DNA of 5,038 nucleotides from an uncultured Lachnospiraceae bacterium (GTDB lineage: Bacteria; Bacillota; Clostridia; Lachnospirales; Lachnospiraceae), in contig CAJORC010000050.1 in NCBI GenBank assembly GCA_905236615.1, positions 1 through 5,038 on the forward strand. Direction: 5' to 3'. Positions 1-5,038 of the stretch are shown here, piece by piece. Every line of letters begins with the position of its first letter. The first letter of the stretch is position 1. The notes under the pieces were generated by a model. That model saw nothing but the letters and a program-made list of their open reading frames with translations. It did no database searches and had not been told where the DNA came from. A program made the translations under genes and the position numbers.

Positions 1-1
1 A

Positions 2-358
2 ATGAACATCCTTGTAAAAGAGGAGAAGATTCAGATAGATCGTCTCACAGGTCACGGCGGCTGGTTCAATGCAAAGGGATCAGGCCAGCAGATAATGGCT
101 GCCGCAATGGCAACACCTGTTTCGGTCATGGAGACAGCCGGAGAGGGCGGCCCTTGGGGTGAAGCACTTCTCGCAAGCTACATGCTCCATAAGGAGGATG
201 GTGAGACTCTCGAAGATTATCTTGCAAACAAGGTTTTTGCCGGATTCAAGTCTGAGAGTATGGATCCTGTTGCAGCTGATGTCGAAGGATTTGACAAGTT
301 CCTTGAGGACTATATGAAGGGACTTCCGGCAGAAAGAGCCGCAGTTGAAAATTATTGA
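2..358 (+). CDS. FGGY-family carbohydrate kinase (xylulokinase/ribulokinase-like), C-terminal part
   Basis: This is the 3' end of a sugar kinase gene that begins before the window; the ATG at position 2 is an internal methionine, not the start. FGGY kinases phosphorylate sugars such as xylulose or ribulose with ATP in the cytoplasm, feeding the pentose phosphate pathway. The visible 118 residues match the C-terminal FGGY_C (actin-like ATPase) half. They contain a GHGG segment (about residues 18-21 of the visible part), a GQQIMAAAMATPV helix and strand, and the METAGEGGPWGEALLASYM stretch, which corresponds to the conserved glycine-rich adenosine-binding segment near the end of the family. FGGY kinases are usually about 500 residues, so roughly three quarters of the protein is missing here. 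The substrate cannot be decided from this fragment; xylulose or ribulose is the best guess. The TGA stop is followed closely by a strong terminator, so this is the last gene of its unit. Confidence 0.85.
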   Translation: MNILVKEEKIQIDRLTGHGGWFNAKGSGQQIMAAAMATPVSVMETAGEGGPWGEALLASYMLHKEDGETLEDYLANKVFAGFKSESMDPVAADVEGFDKFLEDYMKGLPAERAAVENY

Positions 359-376
359 ATAATCAATTAATATAAG

Positions 377-405
377 CCCTGCAGGTTTGCCCTGCAGGGT
401 TTTTT
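377..405 (+). terminator. Rho-independent terminator of the sugar kinase unit
   Basis: A perfect 9-bp GC-rich stem is formed by CCCTGCAGG (377-385) and CCTGCAGGG (391-399), with a 5-nt TTTGC loop. Six T residues follow directly at 400-405. It lies 18 nt after the kinase stop codon. The strand that would be read leftward has no T-tract, so it terminates plus-strand transcription only. Confidence 0.94.
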
Positions 406-415
406 GTAATATAAT
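387..415 (+). promoter_or_regulatory. Candidate sigma-A promoter for mutS2
   Basis: A perfect TATAAT at 410-415 lies 17 bp after TTGCCC at 387-392, which matches 3 of 6 bases of the -35 consensus, including the key TTG. Transcription would begin near 421-423, giving a leader of about 70 nt before mutS2. The -35 element lies in the loop and right arm of the preceding terminator, so the two signals overlap. An alternative is TTGCAC (436-441) with CTTAAT (459-464), also 17 bp apart, but its -10 is poorer. The call rests on sequence match alone. Confidence 0.5.
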
Positions 416-440
416 GAAAGTTATGTAAGTGCGTGTTGCA

Positions 441-471
441 CGGAGGAATATTTGGCATCTTAATGAGTTAG
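441..471 (+). other. Leader with strong Shine-Dalgarno-like motif and two mini-ORFs
   Basis: CGGAGGAA at 441-448 is the best ribosome binding motif in this gap, but it is 44 nt from the mutS2 start, too far to serve it. It is 5 nt from TTG at 452, which would open TTG-GCA-TCT-TAA. The TAA (461-463) overlaps ATG 463-465, which opens ATG-AGT-TAG (463-471). mutS2 itself starts 21 nt later with only a poor ribosome binding site. This could be a translated leader, part of a folded leader, or chance. Confidence 0.3.
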
Positions 472-492
472 GCATAGGATTTAAAATAGAGA

Positions 493-2880
493 ATGAACGA
501 AAAAGTTTTAACAGTAGTTGAATTTGATAAAGTAAGGGAAAAGCTTGTAAATAAGGCTTCAACGATAAGGGGCAAGGCAAAGGCAAGGGAGCTTGTTCCT
601 TACGATAATATGGCTGATATAGAGCGCACGCAGACTGAGACGGAGGATGCGCTGAAACGGATATTTGCAAAAGGCTCGGTTTCATTTTTCGGAATAAGGG
701 ATGTCAGGGGTTCTCTGCATACTGCCGAGGCAGGAGGCGCTTTAAGCACTAGAGAGCTCATGGATATAGCATCTCTCCTTGAGACCTGTGACAATGTCAG
801 AAAATACGGGGTTTCCGATAAGGCAGAGGAGAGGATCTACGACAGCCTCGATGATATGTTTAACTGTCTGCAGCCGATAACGCATCTTGCAAGCGAGATA
901 AGACGCTGTATACTCGATGAGGATACCATAGCGGACGATGCGAGTTCTGAACTTAAGTCGATAAGACGGAAAAAGATACTTGCTTCTGATAAGGTTCATA
1001 CAACTCTGCAGGGAATGATAAACGGTTCGCTTAAGAATTACCTTATGGAGAACATAATCACCCTGAGGGCAAACCGTTACTGCGTACCTGTCAGGGCGGA
1101 ATACAAGTCGCAGGTTCCGGGAATGGTTCATGACCAGTCATCCACAGGCTCGACATTATTTATAGAACCGCAGGCGGTAGTTAAGCTGAATAACGATATC
1201 CGGGAGCTGGAACTTCAGGAAAGAGCGGAAATACAGGAAATCCTTAAGGGACTTTCTGTTGAATGCGGTACGAACGCGGAATATATCAGGGCCGATGACA
1301 ATATCCTGACGGAGCTTGATTTCATCTTTGCCCGTGCCGGACTTGCCCTTGATATGGAAGCGGTAAGACCGGTCTTTAATTCGAATGAGATAATTAAGCT
1401 GAGGAGCGCAAGGCACCCGCTTATAGATAAAAAGAAAGTAGTTCCGATAGATATTCATTTAGGTGATGACTTCGACCTGCTTGTTGTGACGGGACCGAAT
1501 ACCGGAGGTAAGACGGTTTCGCTGAAAACGGTCGGACTCCTTGAACTTATGGGAATGGCGGGACTGCATATACCTGCGGGCGACCGTTCGGAGCTTTCAT
1601 TCTTCCGCGAGATTTATGCAGATATCGGTGATGAGCAGTCGATAGAGCAGAGCCTTTCAACTTTCTCGTCGCACATGACGAATATAGTTGAAATCCTTAA
1701 AAATGCAAATATCACAAGTCTCTGTCTTTTTGATGAGCTTTGCGCCGGAACCGATCCGACAGAGGGTGCGGCACTGGCAACGGCAATTCTTTCAGGTCTT
1801 CATTCAAAGAGTATACGGACAATGGCGACCACCCATTACAGCGAACTTAAGGAATATGCCCTTACGACTTCATGGGTGGAGAATGCCTGCTGCGAATTTG
1901 ATGTTGCAACTCTGAGCCCCACTTACAGGATACTCGTAGGTGTTCCGGGAAAGAGTAATGCTTTTGCGATTTCAAAAAAGCTGGGCCTGTCCGATAATAT
2001 CATAAATGACGCAAAAGAGAGAATAAACGAGGAAGACAAGAAGTTCGAAAAGCTTCTTGCAAGCCTTGAAAAGAACAGGGTAGAACTCGAAAAGAAGAAA
2101 CGCGAGATCGCTGATACCGAGAACGAGATAAGAAAGCTGCAGGAGGAGGTTGACAGCGGTAAACAGAAGCTTGAAAGCTCAAAGGAAAAGATACTTGCCA
2201 AGGCTAAAGAAGAGGCAAGGGCGATCCTTGCTGAAGCAAAGGCAACTGCAGATACGACAATAAAGAACATGCAGAAATATGCTTCAAGCGATGCGGTAAA
2301 AGCTGCAGAGCGTGACAGGGAGCGGGTTAGAAATGCTTTATCGAAAACCGCTTCAAAATCGGCAGGTCTGGAGAAACGGACTGAAAATGCCGGAATCGAT
2401 CCCAAAAAGATAATGATGGGTGATGAGGTCATGATCGTTTCTCTGGGATTAAACGGAACTGTCAGCTCGCTTCCCGATGCGAAGGGAAATCTTTTCGTGC
2501 AGTGCGGTATAATCAAATACAAGGCAAATGCTTCGGATCTGACCTATGACAAGCCTTCTTCGATGAAGAAAGAGGAGAAGAAGAAAGTAAAGGGCGGACA
2601 GAAATCGCTTTCGCATGCGCAGACGATAAGCACTGAATGTATGCTGCTTGGAATGACTGCTTATGATGCGGAGCAGACTCTGGCGCAGTATATCGACGAA
2701 GCATATTTATCCCATCTGGAACAGGTCCGTATCGTTCACGGAAAAGGTTCCGGGGTACTGCGTGATGTGGTAAGGGAATTTCTTAAAAGATGCAAATATG
2801 TTGAAAGCTACAGAGCCGGTGAATTTGGAGAGGGTGATGCCGGCGTTACGATAGCGACGTTCAAAAAAAGCAGGCATTGA
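493..2880 (+). CDS. mutS2: MutS2 ATPase/Smr protein
   Basis: A full-length (795 aa) MutS2. The family lacks the mismatch-binding domain of MutS. It has been linked to suppression of recombination and, in Bacillus (also named RqcU), to rescue of collided ribosomes; it acts in the cytoplasm as a dimer. In order: an N-terminal and core region beginning MNEKVLTVVEFDKV, typical of the family; the ATPase with Walker A GPNTGGKT (334-341), signature region around SLSTFSSHM (387-395), Walker B ending in DE (D414, E415), and TTH (446-448); the GVPGKSNAF segment (483-491); a Lys/Glu-rich coiled coil (about 507-600); a KOW-like domain (about 640-690); and a C-terminal Smr domain (about 715-795) with HGKGSG (749-754). 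The LDLR motif that opens many Smr domains is replaced by CMLL (716-719). An in-frame TAG at 487-489 rules out a start upstream of the ATG at 493, although the ribosome binding site there is weak (AGGA at 476-479, 13 nt away). It heads a probable operon with the regulator 13 bp downstream. Confidence 0.97.
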   Translation: MNEKVLTVVEFDKVREKLVNKASTIRGKAKARELVPYDNMADIERTQTETEDALKRIFAKGSVSFFGIRDVRGSLHTAEAGGALSTRELMDIASLLETCDNVRKYGVSDKAEERIYDSLDDMFNCLQPITHLASEIRRCILDEDTIADDASSELKSIRRKKILASDKVHTTLQGMINGSLKNYLMENIITLRANRYCVPVRAEYKSQVPGMVHDQSSTGSTLFIEPQAVVKLNNDIRELELQERAEIQEILKGLSVECGTNAEYIRADDNILTELDFIFARAGLALDMEAVRPVFNSNEIIKLRSARHPLIDKKKVVPIDIHLGDDFDLLVVTGPNTGGKTVSLKTVGLLELMGMAGLHIPAGDRSELSFFREIYADIGDEQSIEQSLSTFSSHMTNIVEILKNANITSLCLFDELCAGTDPTEGAALATAILSGLHSKSIRTMATTHYSELKEYALTTSWVENACCEFDVATLSPTYRILVGVPGKSNAFAISKKLGLSDNIINDAKERINEEDKKFEKLLASLEKNRVELEKKKREIADTENEIRKLQEEVDSGKQKLESSKEKILAKAKEEARAILAEAKATADTTIKNMQKYASSDAVKAAERDRERVRNALSKTASKSAGLEKRTENAGIDPKKIMMGDEVMIVSLGLNGTVSSLPDAKGNLFVQCGIIKYKANASDLTYDKPSSMKKEEKKKVKGGQKSLSHAQTISTECMLLGMTAYDAEQTLAQYIDEAYLSHLEQVRIVHGKGSGVLRDVVREFLKRCKYVESYRAGEFGEGDAGVTIATFKKSRH

Positions 2881-2893
2881 TACGAGGTAGAGT

Positions 2894-3592
2894 ATGGTTG
2901 AGAAACAGAAAGTTCTTATAGTTGATGATGACAACAATATTGCAGAGCTCATTGCGCTCTATTTTACCAAGGAATGTTTTGATACGAAGATCGTTAATGA
3001 CGGGGAAAGTGCGGTAAAGGAGTACGAGATATTCAGGCCGAACCTTATACTGCTCGACCTGATGCTTCCCGGAATGGACGGTTATCAGGTCTGCCGTGAG
3101 ATCAGGCAGAAATCACAGGTTCCGATAATAATGCTCTCTGCAAAGGGAGAGGTTTTCGATAAAGTTCTGGGACTTGAACTCGGAGCCGATGATTATATGG
3201 AAAAACCCTTTGATTCAAAGGAGCTTGTTGCGAGGGCTAAAGCGGTACTGAGAAGGTCTGCGCCGCAGAAGGCGGAAGAGCCGAAGAGTCAGGTCAAGAA
3301 AGTGGAATACACGGATCTTGTTGTAAATCAGACAAATTACTCGGTACTTTATTACGGAAAGAGCATAGATATGCCGCCCAAGGAGCTTGAGCTTCTTTAT
3401 TTCCTTGCGTCTTCACCGAATCAGGTATTTACCAGAGAGCAGCTTCTGGATCATATCTGGGGCTATGAATATATCGGTGACACAAGAACCGTGGATGTGC
3501 ATATCAAACGTCTCAGAGAGAAGATAAAGGATCATGAGTCATGGAAGATATCGACTGTCTGGGGTATCGGATATAAATTTGAAACAATGTGA
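2894..3592 (+). CDS. OmpR/PhoB-family response regulator
   Basis: A complete DNA-binding response regulator (232 aa) that would switch transcription on phosphorylation by a sensor histidine kinase. The receiver domain (about residues 5-120) has the acidic pair D11/D12, the phospho-acceptor D55 in LLDLMLPGMDG, S82 at the switch Ser/Thr position (MLSAKGE) and K104 in the KPF motif, so all receiver residues needed for phosphorylation are present. A short charged, Lys/Glu-rich linker leads to a winged-helix Trans_Reg_C domain (about 137-232). That domain includes PPKELELLYFL, the recognition-helix region TRTVDVHIKRLREKI, and the closing TVWGIGYKFE hairpin typical of the family. The ATG at 2894 has GAGG at 2884-2887, 6 nt upstream, and lies 13 bp after mutS2, implying co-transcription. 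There is no histidine kinase next to it; the following gene is an HtrA-like protein. Target genes and signal cannot be read from the sequence. Confidence 0.95.
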   Translation: MVEKQKVLIVDDDNNIAELIALYFTKECFDTKIVNDGESAVKEYEIFRPNLILLDLMLPGMDGYQVCREIRQKSQVPIIMLSAKGEVFDKVLGLELGADDYMEKPFDSKELVARAKAVLRRSAPQKAEEPKSQVKKVEYTDLVVNQTNYSVLYYGKSIDMPPKELELLYFLASSPNQVFTREQLLDHIWGYEYIGDTRTVDVHIKRLREKIKDHESWKISTVWGIGYKFETM

Positions 3593-3597
3593 CATCA

Positions 3598-3604
3598 GAG
3601 GAGG
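3598..3604 (+). promoter_or_regulatory. Ribosome binding site that fixes the HtrA-like start
   Basis: GAGGAGG at 3598-3604 is 5 nt before ATG 3610. The longer reading frame opens at GTG 3589, overlapping the regulator's stop codon as GTGA, but that codon has no Shine-Dalgarno motif and would translate through this site. ATG 3610 is therefore the better start; TTG 3607 is too close to the motif. Confidence 0.85.
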
Positions 3605-3609
3605 CATTG

Positions 3610-4932
3610 ATGGACGATAAGGATTCGGGATTTCAGTTTATAACCGAAAAAATAAAGGACAGACCTTTTGACCGTAAAAGCTTACTGATATATCTGATAC
3701 GTCTTGTGGGTTCGGCTGCTGTATTCGGACTTATTGCCGGAATAGTATTTAATGCGTATATGAAGAAGAATCTGGTGCAGTCGCCTACAGTTCCCGTAAA
3801 TATCAGTTCAAAGGACGAGAAAAATGAACCGGCAAATGCAGTATCCGACAATATCGCAACAGAAGACGGAACTGATGCGAGTGTGAGCTCATCGGAAGCA
3901 GAGCCGACGATAATCAACAATATCACGGAGAAGGTTTCACTCACAACCGATGATTATAAGCAGCTCTATTCCACGCTTTCCAATGCGGCGAATGAAGTTG
4001 CCAGATCGATAGTTACGGTGACGGGCGTGGCTTCGGATACCGACTGGTTTGAGACGACTTATGAAGATAAGAGTTCGGGAGCCGGAGTTATCGTTGCAAA
4101 TAACGGCCGTGAACTTCTGATTCTTGTTAATTCCGAAACGACTAAAGAAGCCGACCGCATAACGGTAACTTTTGCTGACGGCTCAACTGCTGAAGCGGAA
4201 ATAAAGAGAATTGACGAGAATACCAAATTTGAAATAATCGCAAGCAAGATGGCAGATCTTAGTGCTGAGACTCTGGATTACATCAAAGAGGCAAGCTTTG
4301 GAAGTTCAAAGGGGAACAACCTGCCGGGAACTCCCGTGATGGCGCTCGGACGTCCTTACGGAGCCAGCGGATCCGTGGCATTTGGCCTTATAACCGGAAA
4401 CAGCAGAAGGGTTTCCATGACCGACAGAAATATGACCATTATTTCTACGGATATTTACGGAAGCTCGGACGCCAGCGGTGCGATCTTTAATTATGCGGGA
4501 GATGTTTTGGGAATAATTTCTCCCGGAACAGGTGCGAAAGATATCGATAATCTGATATCGGGCTATGCCATTTCTGATTTCAGGCAGATAATCGAGAACC
4601 TTTCGAATGATAAAAGTTCAGCCTGTCTCGGCATAAAGGGAAATGATGTGACAGAGGCAGCGCATGATGATCTTGGTCTGCCTTATGGGGCTTACGTTAC
4701 AAGCGTTGTGATCGATTCGCCTGCCATGGCAGCTGGAATACAGAGCGGCGACGTGATAACGAAGATTGGTACAAGAGAGATATCGAATTACAGCGATTTT
4801 GAAAAGGCCATTATGGAGGCCCAGCCCGGAGATGATGCCGTGGTGACAGTTGAGAGATTCGCAAAAGGCAAATACACGGAGATGACCTTCGATGTTAGTT
4901 ATGTGAAACTCGATGATTCACTCGCGGGATAA
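3610..4932 (+). CDS. Membrane-anchored HtrA-like (S1C) PDZ protein, probable pseudoprotease
   Basis: A 440-aa protein with the layout of DegP/HtrA proteins: a short cytoplasmic N-terminus, one membrane segment (about residues 25-50, rich in Leu/Ile/Ala/Gly) with positive K52-K53 after it, a Ser/Asp/Glu/Asn-rich linker (about 54-105), a trypsin-like domain (about 110-335) and one PDZ domain (about 339-432, with YGAYV at 359-363 and SPAMAAGIQSGDVI at 370-383). Active HtrA proteases degrade or refold misfolded envelope proteins using a His-Asp-Ser triad. Here the segment ILVNSETTKEADRI (171-184) aligns without gaps to the usual ILTNxHVV..AD.I, putting E176 (or S175 if shifted) where His belongs. 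The usual Asp after DxxT is K206. Only the Ser appears kept, S289 in DASG, though the family GNSGG is not intact. Proteolysis is therefore unlikely, and a binding or sensing role outside the membrane is more plausible (inference). The gene starts 17 bp after the response regulator and is probably co-transcribed with it. Membrane orientation is inferred from family architecture. Confidence 0.88.
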   Translation: MDDKDSGFQFITEKIKDRPFDRKSLLIYLIRLVGSAAVFGLIAGIVFNAYMKKNLVQSPTVPVNISSKDEKNEPANAVSDNIATEDGTDASVSSSEAEPTIINNITEKVSLTTDDYKQLYSTLSNAANEVARSIVTVTGVASDTDWFETTYEDKSSGAGVIVANNGRELLILVNSETTKEADRITVTFADGSTAEAEIKRIDENTKFEIIASKMADLSAETLDYIKEASFGSSKGNNLPGTPVMALGRPYGASGSVAFGLITGNSRRVSMTDRNMTIISTDIYGSSDASGAIFNYAGDVLGIISPGTGAKDIDNLISGYAISDFRQIIENLSNDKSSACLGIKGNDVTEAAHDDLGLPYGAYVTSVVIDSPAMAAGIQSGDVITKIGTREISNYSDFEKAIMEAQPGDDAVVTVERFAKGKYTEMTFDVSYVKLDDSLAG

Positions 4933-4937
4933 GTTTT

Positions 4938-4965
4938 TTTAGAGGAGCCCTTTTTGTAAGATAAT
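4938..4965 (+). promoter_or_regulatory. Candidate promoter for the downstream YhaM-like gene
   Basis: TTTAGA (4938-4943, 4 of 6 matches to -35) and GATAAT (4960-4965, 5 of 6 to -10) are 16 bp apart, and transcription would start near 4972. The stretch TTTTTGTAAGATAAT (4951-4965) differs by one base from 401-415, which carries the candidate mutS2 promoter -10. No convincing terminator hairpin separates this segment from the upstream gene, so read-through is also possible. Confidence 0.4.
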
Positions 4966-4979
4966 AACTGACGTTATTA
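4962..4979. repeat. Perfect 7-bp inverted repeat, operator-like
   Basis: TAATAAC (4962-4968) and GTTATTA (4973-4979) are exact inverted copies separated by TGAC. The repeat covers the end of the candidate -10 element and the predicted start of transcription, and stops at the ribosome binding site of the next gene. It has no following T-tract, so it is not a terminator. A repressor operator or an AU-rich hairpin that masks the ribosome binding site are both possible; chance is not excluded. Confidence 0.45.
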
Positions 4980-4991
4980 GAGGAGATTTTG

Positions 4992-5038
4992 ATGAAATAT
5001 ATAAATGACTTGAAGGAAGGCGATAATCTTTCCGACGT
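4992..5038 (+). CDS. Start of a probable YhaM-type 3'-5' exoribonuclease (OB fold/HD domain), partial
   Basis: Only the first 15 codons and two further bases are in the window; they read MKYINDLKEGDNLSD. The ATG has AGAGGAG at 4979-4985, 6 nt upstream, a good ribosome binding site. The opening (K/R)YI.(D/E)L(K/R)EGD..S resembles, from memory, the N-terminus of clostridial HD-domain proteins of the YhaM family. These remove nucleotides from RNA 3' ends using an OB-fold RNA-binding domain followed by an HD metal-dependent nuclease domain. Neither domain is visible here, so the identification rests on the N-terminal resemblance only. The gene begins 59 bp after the HtrA-like gene and may be either its operon partner or served by its own promoter. 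Confidence 0.5.
   Translation, partial: MKYINDLKEGDNLSD

Noticed and set aside
429..442. Small hairpin CGTG-TTG-CACG (432-442) or GTGC-GTGTT-GCAC (429-441) next to the GGAGG motif
   Set aside because: Only 4 bp in either form, too weak to claim as a riboswitch or attenuator.
429..521. 30-codon frame from GTG 429 that overlaps the mutS2 start
   Set aside because: No ribosome binding site precedes the GTG, the peptide (starting VRVARRNIWHL) has no recognisable feature, and the GGAGG motif lies inside it rather than before it.
571..590. Short repeat GGCAAGGCAAAGGCAAGG within mutS2
   Set aside because: It encodes the ordinary GKAKAR stretch of the N-terminal region; codon reuse explains it.
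80..685. Minus-strand open frame of 201 codons
   Set aside because: It crosses the sugar kinase end, the terminator and the mutS2 start, has no recognisable domain, and both flanking genes are secure on the plus strand.
1923..2522. Minus-strand open frame of 199 codons rich in Ser, Phe and Leu
   Set aside because: This composition is what the complement of a Lys/Glu-rich coiled coil gives; it lies wholly within mutS2.
3589..3609. Seven-codon extension of the HtrA-like protein from GTG 3589, overlapping the regulator stop as GTGA
   Set aside because: No ribosome binding site precedes the GTG, whereas GAGGAGG at 3598-3604 is ideally placed for ATG 3610.
4903..4940. Possible terminator: GTGAA/TTCAC stem (4903-4907, 4917-4921) followed by seven T at 4934-4940
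   Set aside because: The stem is only 5 bp with a 9-nt loop, lies in the coding region and is 12 nt from the T-run; the alternative AAACT/AGTTT pairing needs a loop of about 21 nt.

Overview
The window reads as chromosomal DNA of an anaerobic Firmicute, most likely of the Lachnospiraceae (a Butyrivibrio/Roseburia-like lineage). The reasons are moderate GC by eye, frequent ATA, AGA and AGG codons, strong AGGAGG-type ribosome binding sites, and protein sequences that match my memory of that family. This placement is inference, not a database result. All genes lie on the plus strand and coding density is high. I see no mobile element, CRISPR array, tRNA or rRNA.

Layout: (1) 2-358 is the C-terminal end of an FGGY-family sugar kinase (xylulokinase/ribulokinase-like), closed by a strong intrinsic terminator at 377-405. 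(2) 406-492 is a short leader with a candidate promoter that overlaps the terminator, and a Shine-Dalgarno-like GGAGGAA that is misplaced for the next gene. (3) 493-2880 is mutS2, complete, with ATPase, coiled coil, KOW-like and Smr domains. (4) 2894-3592 is an OmpR/PhoB-type response regulator, complete, with no histidine kinase beside it. (5) 3610-4932 is a membrane-anchored HtrA-like protein with a PDZ domain, in which two of the three catalytic residues appear to be lost. (6) 4933-4991 is an intergenic segment with a candidate promoter overlapped by a perfect 7-bp inverted repeat. (7) From 4992 to the end are the first 15 codons of a gene that resembles the YhaM-type 3'-5' exoribonucleases (OB fold plus HD domain).

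The three middle genes are 13 and 17 bp apart and very probably form one transcription unit. MutS2 in Bacillus is known to act on collided ribosomes and YhaM is an RNA 3'-end exonuclease. The locus therefore places RNA/translation quality control beside a two-component regulator and an extracytoplasmic pseudoprotease. No textbook pathway that I know of links these parts. The orphan regulator next to a probably inactive, surface-facing HtrA/PDZ protein is the most interesting feature. The gene products themselves belong to known families, and the window does not contain an obviously unprecedented system.
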